Counted from the first letter of the stretch, positions 36,520-46,301 are shown. The stretch: 64,000 nucleotides of DNA from Rossellomorea marisflavi (GCA_003667865.1 CP033051.1:507501-571500); one strand, 5' to 3'. Translations and numbers: made by a program. The notes: generated by a model not told the origin, from the letters alone.

Positions 36520-36755
36520 TTGTGCTAATACTAACGCAGAAACAGAAACTATTACTAAATCCCTATATATGCACTTCCTTTTTTTAAGTTATTTGTTATA
36601 ACATGACAATTATACTAACATTTTGTCGAAATTGTAATACTATTTTTATGTTTTTAAATATTTAATTAAGAGTTACGAGATTGTTATGTATATTTATTAG
36701 AGTACATAAAACAAAATAAAAAACACTCATACCTGATAAGGAAGAGTGCTTGTCA
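36520..36755 (-). pseudogene. Decayed duplicate of the SLH nucleotidase 5' end and promoter
   Basis: Base for base this region resembles 28107-28340: TGCTAATACTAACGCAGAA against TGCTAATGCTAACGCAGAA; GCACTTCCTTTT in both; GACAATTATACTAACATTT against GTCAATTATACAAGAGATT; GAAATTGTAATACTATTTTT in both; and the same terminator at the end. The coding part is only about 15 signal-peptide codons and is out of use (no intact ATG context). The order is preserved over about 230 bases, so this is a remnant of a segmental duplication rather than a chance match. The rest of 36122-36888 is AT-rich without genes. Confidence 0.88.
36719..36752 (-). terminator. Terminator of the chemoreceptor gene (duplicate of 28294)
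   Basis: AGCACTCTTCC...GAGTGTTTTTTATTTTG on the minus strand, an imperfect stem with a T run, 140 bases past the chemoreceptor stop. Confidence 0.65.
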
Positions 36756-36888
36756 TTTTTGATTATTAGACTAATATAATATAGCGAATGAATATAACCT
36801 AATACTGTATTATTAATCATTTCAATATTGCAGCCTTTGTCAAACGTACAACATAATCTGTAGATAATTCTTTTAGTTTTTATATCTT

Positions 36889-37722
36889 TTATAGTTTATC
36901 AGCGTAATCATTAAGCTTTTGTGACATCACTCTAATCTCATCAATGACAGCCGATATTTCTTCAGTAGAAGCGGCTTGCTCCTGTCCAATTGAAACAATC
37001 TGCTCAATGGAATCATTCATCTTACTAATACCTTCACGTATATTAAGTAAAGTTGTTTGGATTTTCTCTGTTGAGGTCTTTGTTTCACTAGAAAGTTTCC
37101 GAATTTCATCGGCTACTACACCAAACCCTCTACCATACTCACCGGCTCTTGCTGCTTCAATCGCTGCATTTAGACCGAGTAGGTTTGTTTGATCTGCAAC
37201 ATTTTTAATAAAAGATAGAACCTGATCCGTTTTTTGTACCTCTTCTGTTGTATCATTTGCTTGGTGTAATAATTCTTGGGAAAGAGAAGAAAGGGTTTCA
37301 GCCCCATTTGCAATATTTAATATCCCTTGTGATGATTGTGTAATAGATTCAAAGGTTTGTTCTGAAATTCTTTTTAATTCTTTCTCATTTTGCTTTTGTA
37401 CTGCTACCCCTAACGCTCCAATAATACGATGTTCATCAGAGTAAATGGGAATGGCACGACCTGTAAATTCAAAACCAAACACTTCTTTCGGTACTTCAGT
37501 ATCAATCACGTTATTCGAGCTCATGGCCATCGTTACTGGTTCATTAGCATGAATTTTTTGTCCAACTTGAATACCTAGATTTAAACGTTTACCAGGAAAA
37601 TAACCAATAAACTCCTCATTGTCACAAACAGCAATTGATAAATCAACTGGTGTTGCCTCCTGTATCAAAGGAACAATTGAGCAAATTAGCTCTAGTTTTG
37701 TATGTATAGTCTTTGTTGTCAT
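36889..37722 (-). CDS. Soluble methyl-accepting chemotaxis-like protein
   Basis: 277 residues without a signal or membrane segment. Residues 1-115 form a small PAS/GAF-like sensor part ([39 protein letters not shown]). The rest is the signalling coiled coil, whose hairpin tip [18 protein letters not shown] and [13 protein letters not shown] are the conserved CheA/CheW contact region. The size and layout match the small soluble Bacillus receptors of the YfmS type. The ligand is unknown; the sensor part may bind a small molecule or heme. It is a lone gene and probably joins polar receptor arrays in the cytoplasm. Confidence 0.88.
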   Translation of the reverse strand: MTTKTIHTKLELICSIVPLIQEATPVDLSIAVCDNEEFIGYFPGKRLNLGIQVGQKIHANEPVTMAMSSNNVIDTEVPKEVFGFEFTGRAIPIYSDEHRIIGALGVAVQKQNEKELKRISEQTFESITQSSQGILNIANGAETLSSLSQELLHQANDTTEEVQKTDQVLSFIKNVADQTNLLGLNAAIEAARAGEYGRGFGVVADEIRKLSSETKTSTEKIQTTLLNIREGISKMNDSIEQIVSIGQEQAASTEEISAVIDEIRVMSQKLNDYADKL

Positions 37723-38341
37723 TGTAAAACTCCTTGTATTTTATATAGTTTTTAGAATTGCTTACTTTTCAGGTAATTTATATATTATTATATCGTAGTT
37801 ATCTTATACAAAATAGTAACTAATTCTGGTAGAAGAATAAGCAGAAGGTACGGACGTAATCTTATATGAAACTACTTTTTTATTACAAAAATAAATACAG
37901 ATTGTTACACATGCTTGTAAAGCCCTTCACTGTTTATATATTACAAACTCAAAGGATATACAATTATAACTTCTATAATACTAATAAGGTTATAAAGCTA
38001 TATCACTCGGCTTAGTCCAAAATAAGTAGTTCTATCTTACTTTTGTAATAGAGGTCAGGCACTAATATTCAAGGGGTAAAATATTTCTAGTGCCGGTAAA
38101 TAAAGAGGGACGTGTATATCCTAATGATATTATGTAAAGTTAAAATTTCTTGACGCCACTGCTTGTTAAAAATAGGACACATCTTCACGACCCTATATAA
38201 AAAAAGAGGCAGAGAACCGGAGTTCCCTACCTAAATTCCACTACAAAATTCACCTGTTCATGTGTTCCTTCAATGACAATTACTTTAATACGTTACCTTA
38301 TCGGGGGTCTGGCCCCAATAACGAGTGATAAAATAAGAAAA
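37723..38341. other. Intergenic region upstream of the chemoreceptor gene
   Basis: About 620 AT-rich bases. It holds an inverted pair GGCACTA / TAGTGCC at 38056-38093 and GGGGTCTGGCCCC near 38304-38316. No gene was recognised. It may include the 3' end of the IS91-like element. Confidence 0.5.
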
Positions 38342-38370
38342 ACCGGGCAAAAACCGCCCGGTCCTTTTTT
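38342..38370. terminator. Strong GC hairpin at the 3' side of the IS91-like unit
   Basis: ACCGGGC, AAAAA, GCCCGGT with T or A runs on both sides. It can end transcripts from either strand and may also mark the element's terminus. Confidence 0.8.
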
Positions 38371-38372
38371 GT

Positions 38373-38645
38373 CTAGAGAATATCCGATAGTTTGTACTCT
38401 ATTCCATGTACTCCTTTATAGTATTCAGGGTACATTTCGCCCCCACATTTCTCACATGCAAACATAGGAGGTGTTGTAGGATCTCCACCATCCATTAAGT
38501 CAAAATCTCTTACTACATTGATAGGTATTTCTTCCTTTTCATGACACTCTAAACAAACAAAGCTGACGCTCTGTTTTTTGGTTTGGTTTGGATTCTTTTT
38601 CTTTTTTCCCTTTTTGCGGGTTTTTGATACTGGTGAGATTGTTAA
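38373..38645 (-). CDS. Zinc-ribbon ORF overlapping the transposase 3' end
   Basis: I found this frame by hand. It is open from a TGA at 38646 to a TAG at 38373 (90 codons) in the +1 frame relative to the transposase. It overlaps the transposase end by about 105 bases, starting in a lysine-rich A-run region. It encodes SFVCLECHEKEEIPI...FACEKCGGEMYPEYYKG, with two CxxC knuckles. It has no ATG, GTG or TTG start in the conserved part, so it is either a frameshifted tail of the transposase or a gene that lost its own start. The A-run GGGAAAAAAGAAAAAG is a plausible slip site. The protein pattern is clear; how it is expressed is not. Confidence 0.55.
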   Translation of the reverse strand, partial: LTISPVSKTRKKGKKKKNPNQTKKQSVSFVCLECHEKEEIPINVVRDFDLMDGGDPTTPPMFACEKCGGEMYPEYYKGVHGIEYKLSDIL

Positions 38646-39834
38646 TCACCCTTTCTAAATAGGCTCTAGTCGTTGGGCATAAAGCTACCTTTATCTCTAA
38701 TCTACCATCTTCTAGGCAGACTTCTCCCTTGTATTCATAGTAGCACTCACACTTCGGACAAACCAGAGGGTCCTTTTTACCACTGGCTATTATTCTTTCA
38801 CGCCACGTCTGACGACGTAAGGTCTTCTTCACCTTAACTACCCAACGTCTCGCTGTTTGTTGCCAATTGCTTAACAGCTTTTTACACAGTTTCTTTGACC
38901 TTCTAGAATACATTCCATAATGGCGAATGGTTTTAAATTGCTCATCTGGAATATGACGAATTAAACGTGAAATAAATTCTTCCACGCTTACGGTTTCTGT
39001 TTTATCTTTTCCATCTGTTTTGTCCTTGTATTTAAACGTAACATTTTGACCATCATATGCCTCAATCCGATTAATTCCAATTGCGGGTCGACGAATATAA
39101 CGTCCAATATAACGAAGTTGTTCTTTAATTTTGCCTCTCTGTTTCGGAGCATACACATAGAAGCCTTCCCCATTATTGGTGAACGCCTTTTGGAGTCTTG
39201 GTTGAATTCTTTTTTTCTCTTTCTGAGAAACTCCGTTTCTAATTAATTTTAATACAACTGTCTGCCATTGCTTTCGAAGCATCGCAAATGGCAAAAAATC
39301 ATACTGCTTCCATTCCCCTTTTTCAGTTAATCCCCCCATCGTCACTAACATATGAACATGAGGATTAAAATTGACTCTCGAACCAAAAGTGTGTAGTCCT
39401 GAAATAATCCCAGGAGTTACTTTCGCCTTCTTCTGAAAGAAGTCTATTAATAATTTGGATGCCGCATCCATTAGATCTTTCAGAAGATGTCTGTGAAGTA
39501 GGAAAATATCTCGCAACCCTTCATCAATTGTAAAAATCACATGTCGGTGATTGACCTGTAATACATCTTCCGTCAGTAATCTACTCCATTCCTCGCTTTC
39601 TCCAACAGAACATGTTGTACAAAAACGCCCCTTACATCTATAAGGAACATGTCGGACATCATGACAACCTTCACAAACAAATAACTTGAACCCATTTTTC
39701 GGATTTCCACAGTCACGAAATTTCTCTACTTCTTTAATAACAATAGAACGGATTTTTTTCCCATTTTTAATTTTAAATTGTTCCCAATGTTGATTTTCAT
39801 CAAAGAAAATACGTCTAAGAATATTTGTCTCCAT
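38539..39834 (-). mobile_element. IS91-like Y2 transposase
   Basis: About 431 residues. The N-terminal zinc-binding domain has FVCEGCHDVRHVPYRCKGRFC and TCSVGESEEW. The HUH nuclease part has SRVNFNPHVHMLVT (HVH metal pair) and the two-tyrosine motif YIGRYIRRPAI. A C-terminal zinc knuckle VCPKCECYYEY follows. IS91 elements move by rolling-circle replication, have no inverted repeats and make no target duplication, so the ends cannot be set from this sequence. A hairpin at 39845 lies at the start of the frame, and the strong hairpin at 38342 lies beyond its end. I chose the ATG of METN; the frame opens at 39858. It sits between the chemoreceptor and the S-layer gene. Confidence 0.9.
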
Positions 39835-39844
39835 ACATGAAAAA

Positions 39845-39869
39845 TACCACAGCATCAAGGTCTGTGGTA
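39845..39869 (-). terminator. Hairpin at the transposase 5' end
   Basis: CTACCACAG...CTGTGGTA followed by TTTTTCATG on the minus strand. It may stop read-through from the S-layer gene into the transposase, or hide its start. Confidence 0.6.
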
Positions 39870-39898
39870 GTCCAAAATTTTATACTTTCTTATCTTTT

Positions 39899-39936
39899 AA
39901 AAAAGAAGATCTGAATAACAGATCTTCTTTTTTATT
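39899..39936 (-). terminator. Terminator of the S-layer gene
   Basis: AAAAGAAGATCTG, TTATT, CAGATCTTCTTTT: a 13-base stem and T run six bases after the stop. Confidence 0.9.
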
Positions 39937-39941
39937 AATAA

Positions 39942-42473
39942 TTATTTTGTAGCAGTAACTTTTACTCCAGCTTTCACTGAGTTACCGTTAGCATCTCCTA
40001 AATCACCAGTGTCTAAAGTTTCAACAGTGATTGTTTGAGTTGCATCAAAGTTAGTTCCAGTTGTATCAGTGAAAGTTAATGCAACTTTCTTGTTTCCACT
40101 GTTAGGTACTACAGAAGCAGTTGCTGTACCCGTTCCAGCTACAACAGTAGTAGAACCAGAAGTAATTTCATAATTAGCTAGTAAATCTGCAATATTAGCA
40201 TCAGCTGCTAGTGCAGGATCTAAAGCTTCATCAAATGTTACATAAACTGTGTTACCGATAACGTTAGCAGCAGTTAATGTAGGCATAGTGTTATCATATA
40301 CAGGAACAGTTTTAACTGTAGAATTTAATAATGCTCCAGCAGTTGATTTGATACCAGTTGCAGTAAATACTGCAGCTGAATCATCATTAGCAATTGATCC
40401 AGAAGGAAGTGAGATTGTTGCAACTTCTCTTGCTGCATTCAATGTAATTGTAGTACCAGCTGGTAATGCTTGACCGTTTAATGTGTAGTTACTTAGAGCA
40501 GTTGCAGAGTTAGCAACGTTTCCACCTACTACAGCAGTACCAAAGTTAACAGTGATGATGTTAGAGTTTGTAGTACCGTCAACACCAGTTTGTGTAACTG
40601 AAGTTAAGTTAAAGCTTGTAGCTGTAGTTCCAGTACCAAAGTCATAGTTGTAAGAGAATGCATCTGAGTTATTTGGAGTCTCAGCAGTATCGTTAACTAA
40701 ATTAGAGCTGAAGTTGAAAGTATATGATCCAGTTAATTTAGCAGGTGCAGTAGCTGTATAAACTACTTTCTTATCACCTTTGTTAACAACACCTGAAGTT
40801 AAGCCACCAAGGAAACTTGATACAAGTACACCATTTTGATCAATGATAGTAGGGTTTGATACAGCTCCAGCAACTTCAGCACCTAATCCTTCACTGAATT
40901 CAACTGTGATTTTTGTAACATTACCATTTGCATCTTTGTCTACTGAGAATCCAGTAGCTGCTGGTTTAACAGTATCTTTAGTCAATACTACAGATTGAGT
41001 AGTAGAGTCTAACTTGTTTCCAAGTGAATCCGTAATTGTATTAGGAAGAACTACATATAAAGTTCTTGAGTTTGTGTTTGTGAATAAAGTGCTAGTTACA
41101 TCAATTGTAAATTGTTTGTTGCTAGTACCTGGAACTACTTGAGCAGTTAAGCTTGTAACAGGAGTTAAAGACTCGTCTTTTACTGAACCGTTTACAAGTG
41201 CTGTAGTTACTGTAGAAGCATCCATTGATTTAGAGAATGTAACTAAGATTGTTTTATCACTTTGTGCAGATAGAGTAACAGTTGGTTTTACAGTATCAAC
41301 AACTGGAGTTACTGATTTAGTTGTATATGCTGTAATATTTGGTGTTGTTGCTTTATCTGTTAAGTTAATAATTTCAACTGTGTGTGCTTTAGAAGAATCT
41401 AAAGATAAACCACTTACTGTAGCTGTATCAGTTCCACCAAAGTTAACTGGAGTAGATACACCGTTAATTTTTAAAGTTGCAGCTAAAATCGGCTCGCTTG
41501 CTTTAACAGTTAACGTAGAAGCTGTTGATCCTGAAGTTGTAGACTCAATGCTTACTACTTCTGGTTTCACAGTATCAGTATAACTGAATACTGAAGTATA
41601 AACTTCTGTAGAAGAATTAGCGTCACTTGCTAAAGCAACTTCTTCAACAACTAGTACTTTAGAAGAAACTTCAACACTTGATGCAGATGCAAAAGTTAAA
41701 GTAACAGTTTTGCCGTCTGCTGCTAAAGTAGCATCAGAAGGTGATACACCATTAATTTTGTAATTAGCTTCTGTTTCAGCGTCAGTTTCATTAACTGCAA
41801 CACCGAAAGTTACTTGTACTTGAGTAGCGTTAATTGCACTTACACCAACAACTTTTGGTGTTGAAGGAGTTGCAACATTCTCAGCACGATGTACGAATAA
41901 AGCAAACTCACCACGAGTTACGTTATCAGTAGTTCCGAATTGAGTAGCTGATTTACCACCAGTGATCTCGTTACCATATAGAGCTTGAACGTAAGTAGCA
42001 AATGTAGCACTTACATCAGTAAATGGAAGGTCTGCATCACTTGTTAGATCGTAAGCTTCAGCAATAACTTTCGCCATTTCGCCACGAGTCATTAACTCTT
42101 GAGAACCGAAAGTTGTAGCAGTTTTACCGCTGATTACGTTTGCTTCTTTAAGAGCGTTAACAGCCCAAGCACGGTCAGCTGGTACATCAGTGAATCCTGC
42201 GTCAGCAGCGTTAGTGCTAGAAGAGTAACCTAATAATTTTGCTACCATTACAGCAGCGTCGATACGCTTGATGTTTTGAGAAGTTCCGAATTGACCTTCT
42301 GCAACACCGTTTGTAACGTTGTTAGATACTAAGAAGTCTACAGCATCTTTGTAACGATCTGCCACATCTGTGAATGATGCAGCTGATGCTGCTGGTGCTA
42401 CTGCAGATGCAACTAAAGTTGCGGTTGCAGCTGTTGCTACGAACTTACGATAAGACTTTGGTTGATAAGCCAT
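39942..42473 (-). CDS. S-layer protein
   Basis: 843 residues: signal peptide 1-31 (ending APAASA), three SLH domains at about 32-205 (FTDVADRYKDAVDFLVSNN, FTDVPADRAWAVNALKEAN, FTDVSATFATYVQALYGNE), each with a KR.D/TRGE-type anchor motif. About 640 residues of Ser/Thr/Ala/Val-rich Ig-like beta domains follow (repeated K.VTLTF, SLGNKLDSTTQSVVL, VYVTFDEALDP), with no cysteine visible. This is the classical S-layer layout: SLH domains bind pyruvylated SCWP and the Ig-like part forms the lattice. GGGGAGGAAA lies 8 bases before the ATG, behind a leader with a hairpin. Strongly uniform codon choice suggests very high expression. The polysaccharide genes next door supply its anchor. Confidence 0.95.
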   Translation of the reverse strand: MAYQPKSYRKFVATAATATLVASAVAPAASAASFTDVADRYKDAVDFLVSNNVTNGVAEGQFGTSQNIKRIDAAVMVAKLLGYSSSTNAADAGFTDVPADRAWAVNALKEANVISGKTATTFGSQELMTRGEMAKVIAEAYDLTSDADLPFTDVSATFATYVQALYGNEITGGKSATQFGTTDNVTRGEFALFVHRAENVATPSTPKVVGVSAINATQVQVTFGVAVNETDAETEANYKINGVSPSDATLAADGKTVTLTFASASSVEVSSKVLVVEEVALASDANSSTEVYTSVFSYTDTVKPEVVSIESTTSGSTASTLTVKASEPILAATLKINGVSTPVNFGGTDTATVSGLSLDSSKAHTVEIINLTDKATTPNITAYTTKSVTPVVDTVKPTVTLSAQSDKTILVTFSKSMDASTVTTALVNGSVKDESLTPVTSLTAQVVPGTSNKQFTIDVTSTLFTNTNSRTLYVVLPNTITDSLGNKLDSTTQSVVLTKDTVKPAATGFSVDKDANGNVTKITVEFSEGLGAEVAGAVSNPTIIDQNGVLVSSFLGGLTSGVVNKGDKKVVYTATAPAKLTGSYTFNFSSNLVNDTAETPNNSDAFSYNYDFGTGTTATSFNLTSVTQTGVDGTTNSNIITVNFGTAVVGGNVANSATALSNYTLNGQALPAGTTITLNAAREVATISLPSGSIANDDSAAVFTATGIKSTAGALLNSTVKTVPVYDNTMPTLTAANVIGNTVYVTFDEALDPALAADANIADLLANYEITSGSTTVVAGTGTATASVVPNSGNKKVALTFTDTTGTNFDATQTITVETLDTGDLGDANGNSVKAGVKVTATK

Positions 42474-42520
42474 TGTAAAATTTCCTCCCCGTTTTGTATA
42501 ACAGTTTTTGTTTTTTTTTT

Positions 42521-42669
42521 AATCGACTTTCATCGATCGATTAACTAAATGATAAGGATAATAATCTTCACTTCTCACAATGTACAAGATATGTCGCAAC
42601 ACCTTTGAGTATTCCAAAATTTAATTTTGGACTGTCAGGTTTTATGTAGCTATTGTTGCGATAATGTAC
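42521..42669 (-). promoter_or_regulatory. S-layer gene leader, promoter and inverted repeat
   Basis: On the minus strand TTGTAC (42582-42587), 18 bases, TATTAT (42558-42563) forms a candidate promoter. The leader (about 78 bases) contains the hairpin AATCGA...TCGATT (42521-42542). Upstream, GTACAAGATATGTCGCAACA (42582-42601) faces TGTTGCGATAATGTAC (42654-42669), an inverted pair that may be an operator. The rest of 42670-42882 is AT-rich. Confidence 0.5.
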
Positions 42670-42867
42670 TTGTTTAATAGAAAAAGAATTATTAAACTCG
42701 TTATCTATTCTATCAAATCCATAAGAGATTTCAACTGTTTTTTACATTTTTCTCTATTTTAGTTGCTAGTATATTTTTCCTCCAGTTCATTTCCAGTTCT
42801 ACCACTAGCCTAAAACACTTTATGTAGAGAATATTTTTATACTTCTACCTCGAATCATATAGTAAAT

Positions 42868-42899
42868 AAAAAAGCCTACAAATTAGTAGGCTCTTTTTT
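42868..42899 (-). terminator. Terminator overlapping the Wzy-like stop
   Basis: AAAAAAGCCTAC, AAATTA, GTAGGCTCTTTTTT; the stop codon lies in the loop. Confidence 0.88.
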
Positions 42900-44262
42900 G
42901 ATTCTGATATAGATATGCTAAGGTCAATCCACCAACCAACCAGAACACCACATTTAATTGTGGGATAAAGATTAGGTTGTTTGACAAGTTCTGTACCATA
43001 AAGGTTGTACTTCCAACAAACAAACCGGCAGCAAATACCTTACCTATCAAATCATTTTGTCTAAAGTATAATCTTCCGATGTTTATAAAGTAGAGAACAT
43101 AGACAAACATAAATGTTAGGATTCCGAAGATTCCCGTTTCTGCCGCAACTTTTATATAAGAGTTATGAACAGAATACGTATCATGTCCAATATCTAGTTT
43201 TGGATACTTTGTGACAAACTCTTTATAGCGATCATAATAATTTCCCATACCAATTCCTAAGATCGGATTATCACGGAACATGAACAAACCTGTTTTCCAT
43301 AAGGTCACACGAGACACTACGGCACGGTTTGTCGTCTCATCTTCCTCTACTAGCTCGTCATCTTCACCTAGTTCATCAGGATCAAGTATTTCACCATCTG
43401 GACCTTTTGTGACTTGACCAGAATCACTTCCAAGTAGCTTCTGGAACGCATATACAGCCGAGCTAGTACGCGATTGAACATCAGGCATAAAGTAAACAGA
43501 CGTTCCTAGAATAACAAAAGCAATCAAAATATGTGGCTTAATAAGATTCTTCGGAAGTCGCTTCGGCATAATGACTAAAAGCATAATGAACGCACATGCC
43601 ATAGTCACCCAAGCCGCACGAGTATACGTCAGGATCAGGTTCACAATATAAATCGCATAAATCGCGAAGAAAAATAGCGATGTTTTCTTATCTTTAAAAT
43701 AAACAACAGCAAGCAATACCAGTGTCGGTATTACAAAATTCAAGAATGAGGAGTAGTAGTTTGGATTAATTAATGTTGAATCCACTCGTCCTTTTGCTTC
43801 TTGAAGAGCATACAAGCCTGCTTTGTTTAATGAGAAGTTGAATATATATTGAAGAGCACCAAAGACTCCGATAAACACAACGGCTATTCCAAAGGTTTTT
43901 GCAAAGTTTAGGTACTGTTCTTTCGTGAATTTTACCTTTACAACGATTAAAAATAAGACTGCGTATGAAATATAGCGTGCTGTTTCCATCACAGCTGGTA
44001 CGAGGGTTACCGCTTTAACAAATGATATGAGTGCGACGATTACGAATGATGCGAAAGCAATGATATACCATTTGATAGAGAAGGAATTAAACTCAATGTT
44101 CCCTTTTCTCCAGTCCCAAAGAAATGCCAGAACAAGTAAGGGAATTAATACAATTTCCGCTGATAATGGTAGAGGCCCAATGTACGTTTTGAAGTAAACG
44201 GTTGGGATCAATAACAGCATTAAAAGCGTGACATAATAGGTCAGCGTATTTTTTTGTAGCAT
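42883..44262 (-). CDS. O-antigen ligase/polymerase-like (Wzy_C) membrane protein
   Basis: 459 residues with about 11-12 membrane segments. A large outer loop near 280-350 contains the Wzy_C family stretch RVTLWKTGLFMFRDNPILGIGMGNYY and later HDTYSVHNSYIKVAAETGIFG, the usual conserved region of O-antigen ligases and polymerases. It also has an acidic insert (DELGEDDELVEEDE). In a Gram-positive with SLH proteins, the likely job is polymerising SCWP repeat units or ligating the polymer, outside the membrane. It is the last gene of a minus-strand group with GT4, TagA/WecG and WecC, next to the S-layer gene. The exact reaction is inferred from context. Confidence 0.87.
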   Translation of the reverse strand: MLQKNTLTYYVTLLMLLLIPTVYFKTYIGPLPLSAEIVLIPLLVLAFLWDWRKGNIEFNSFSIKWYIIAFASFVIVALISFVKAVTLVPAVMETARYISYAVLFLIVVKVKFTKEQYLNFAKTFGIAVVFIGVFGALQYIFNFSLNKAGLYALQEAKGRVDSTLINPNYYSSFLNFVIPTLVLLAVVYFKDKKTSLFFFAIYAIYIVNLILTYTRAAWVTMACAFIMLLVIMPKRLPKNLIKPHILIAFVILGTSVYFMPDVQSRTSSAVYAFQKLLGSDSGQVTKGPDGEILDPDELGEDDELVEEDETTNRAVVSRVTLWKTGLFMFRDNPILGIGMGNYYDRYKEFVTKYPKLDIGHDTYSVHNSYIKVAAETGIFGILTFMFVYVLYFINIGRLYFRQNDLIGKVFAAGLFVGSTTFMVQNLSNNLIFIPQLNVVFWLVGGLTLAYLYQNQKRAY

Positions 44263-44349
44263 GAGGGACGTACTCCTTTAATCATTTTCATAGTTGAATC
44301 ATTTACATGTTTCACCTTACACGAAACTACATAGTCTGACAATATAATT

Positions 44350-45453
44350 TTACATTAGTCGAATACGTTTATAGGTCTCTACCGTTAGTTTGGCTAAGTT
44401 GTCTAAAGAATATTTTGATTTGGCAAAATTCCGAAGTTCTACTCCTTTTTCAGAGAGCGTTCCTGCTCTATGCTCTGCATAAGCCTGGTCAAGTGCAACC
44501 TGATAAGAAGTAGCGTCCTTAATAGGCACCACCCAGCCAAACCTTTGATCAGGGATTAGCATGTTCACACCGCCAACATCTGTCGATACGATTGGAACTT
44601 CTTCATTTGCCGCTTCAAGTAATGAAAGTGGAAAGCTCTCACTATGTGAAGCCAACAAGCTTATATGTGAAATCGAGTAGATTTCTGGTATGTCTTTTCG
44701 AAAACCTAAAAATAAAACCTGATTCTCAAGGCTCATCGTTTTAACCATAGTAACCAGTTCATCCTTAATAGGTCCGTCCCCGACAAGTAGAAGCTTCATA
44801 TTAGGGCTATTTAAATTCTTTAATGCTTGAAAAACAGTGTCATGGCCTTTGACTGGGTGAAGTCTTGCGACCATTGTCATGATGAAGTCTGTTTCTTTTA
44901 GGTTCCATTCTTCTAATAGGCCTACTTGTTTGTCTGTTACTGGGGAAAAGTCGATTCCGTTATAGATGGTTTGGATTTTCTCAGCCGGTATGCCGAAGCT
45001 TACTAGATTCTCCTTAAAGCGTTCTGACACTGCAAAGAAATAGTCGATTCGATTAATCGCTAATAGATTGAGCTTTGTAAATAATTTGCCTTTAATACCC
45101 GTTTTCATAAAATCGAGCTTCGGATCACTGTGAATTGTCGTAACCCAAGTCGAACGAATTCTTTTCTTCATCCATGCCCCGAAAAAGTTCGCACGAGGAC
45201 CATGAGTATGTAGAACATCGAAGCCCTCTTGATTGATGAAAGAAACAATCCTTTTTAACACACTGATATCATAACGAGACGTTTGCTCAAAAAGCTCTAC
45301 ACGAATCCCTGCTTTTCTTGCCTCCTGAGCTAATGCTCCCTCTTGAAGAACGATCAAACAAGTATCCTCTTGTGGAAGTTTGGCTAAAAGTGTCACAACA
45401 TGCTTACGCGAGCCACCTGTTTCTCCTCCAGAAATCATATGGACAATTTTCAT
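44350..45453 (-). CDS. GT4-family glycosyltransferase
   Basis: About 367 residues, GT-B fold. N-terminal: HMISGGETGGSRKHV (donor-side glycine loop), DVLHTHGPRANFFGAW. C-terminal: VARLHPVKGHDTVFQAL, LLLVGDGPIKDEL and the ESFPLSLLEAANEEVPIV motif with the EX7E glutamates. It is a retaining transferase using a nucleotide sugar at the membrane's inner face. The start is taken at the third codon, after AAAGGGGG. It lies between the Wzy-like and TagA/WecG genes, so SCWP repeat-unit assembly is likely. Its GDGP motif is encoded by a copy of the AGGGACGGACCT word. Sugar specificity is not readable. Confidence 0.9.
   Translation of the reverse strand: MKIVHMISGGETGGSRKHVVTLLAKLPQEDTCLIVLQEGALAQEARKAGIRVELFEQTSRYDISVLKRIVSFINQEGFDVLHTHGPRANFFGAWMKKRIRSTWVTTIHSDPKLDFMKTGIKGKLFTKLNLLAINRIDYFFAVSERFKENLVSFGIPAEKIQTIYNGIDFSPVTDKQVGLLEEWNLKETDFIMTMVARLHPVKGHDTVFQALKNLNSPNMKLLLVGDGPIKDELVTMVKTMSLENQVLFLGFRKDIPEIYSISHISLLASHSESFPLSLLEAANEEVPIVSTDVGGVNMLIPDQRFGWVVPIKDATSYQVALDQAYAEHRAGTLSEKGVELRNFAKSKYSLDNLAKLTVETYKRIRLM
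44768..44781 (-). repeat. GGGACGGACC word inside the GT4 gene
   Basis: ATAGGTCCGTCCCC, reading GDGPI in frame. GDGP is a conserved GT4 motif, so this copy may be partly explained by protein constraint. Confidence 0.6.
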
Positions 45454-45579
45454 GAACATCCCCCTTTCCTCTAAATCTACGAGCGGAAAACATAGTAAAA
45501 AGACTGCCCCCTAGTTACCCTTACAAACAATCCTCACGATTGAAGATGTAGGCATGACCAATTCGGGGACAGCCTTGTC

Positions 45580-46293
45580 TTATTTTGCAAAAAATAATTT
45601 AATTAGAAATTTAGGAAGTGCGAGCTGACGCTTTAAGCGCTTAGGCTCCTTCATCAAGCGATACAGCCATTCAAGACCAAACTTCCGATAGAAGGCTGGA
45701 GCACGCTTTACATGGCCTGCAAACACGTCAAAGCTGCCTCCTACACCCTGATAGACCTTTGGATGTAGATGACCCATATGCTTGCGAATCCAAAGCTCCT
45801 GACGAGGACTACCCATTGCCACAAACAACAAATCAGCTTTTGCCTCATTGATTTTATTCACAACAACCTCTTCATCCTTTTCATAACCATCTTGAATCCC
45901 TGCAATAATGATCTCTGGGTATTTCTCTTTGATCTTTTCAGATGCTTTTTGAACGACCTCAGGCTTCGCACCATATAGGAACACTCGATGCCCTTCGTCT
46001 GCTGCGAACTTTAAGAGACGATCCATCATATCAACGCCGGTAACACGGGAGTTAATATTTCCTCGCTTCATCTTTGACGCAAGAAGAATCCCAATCCCAT
46101 CAGGAATCTGATAGGTTGCTGAATTAATCAGTTCTCGAAGCTCTTCGTTTTTTTCAGCTGTGATCACCTTTTCAGGGTTCACAGCAATGATTGTTGATTT
46201 TTCATTACGAGCCATTCTGCTTGAAAGGTCTGAAATAATTTCTTCATAATTTAACGGAGATACGCTCACTCCAAAATATTGTTCTTTTTCCAT
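45580..46293 (-). CDS. WecG/TagA/CpsF-family glycosyltransferase
   Basis: 237 residues, the family length. Signature stretches: AVNPEKVITAEKNEELRE, PDGIGILLASK, RVTGVDMMDRLL, VFLYGAKPEVVQKA, FVAMGSPRQELWI and VGGSFDVFAGHVKRAP. Known members transfer N-acetylmannosamine (TagA) or ManNAc uronic acid (WecG) to a lipid-linked GlcNAc, the first committed step of wall or secondary polymers. It starts eight bases after the WecC gene, so the two are co-transcribed, and WecC supplies the uronic acid. It is followed by a long imperfect hairpin (GGCTGTCCCCGAA...GGGGCAGTC) at 45494-45575. Donor sugar is inferred from this pairing. Confidence 0.92.
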   Translation of the reverse strand: MEKEQYFGVSVSPLNYEEIISDLSSRMARNEKSTIIAVNPEKVITAEKNEELRELINSATYQIPDGIGILLASKMKRGNINSRVTGVDMMDRLLKFAADEGHRVFLYGAKPEVVQKASEKIKEKYPEIIIAGIQDGYEKDEEVVVNKINEAKADLLFVAMGSPRQELWIRKHMGHLHPKVYQGVGGSFDVFAGHVKRAPAFYRKFGLEWLYRLMKEPKRLKRQLALPKFLIKLFFAK

Positions 46294-46301
46294 CAGGTTC
46301 C

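Noticed and set aside
38101..38112. AGAGGGACGTG as a further copy of the repeat word
   Set aside because: Only the first eight bases agree; counted as chance.
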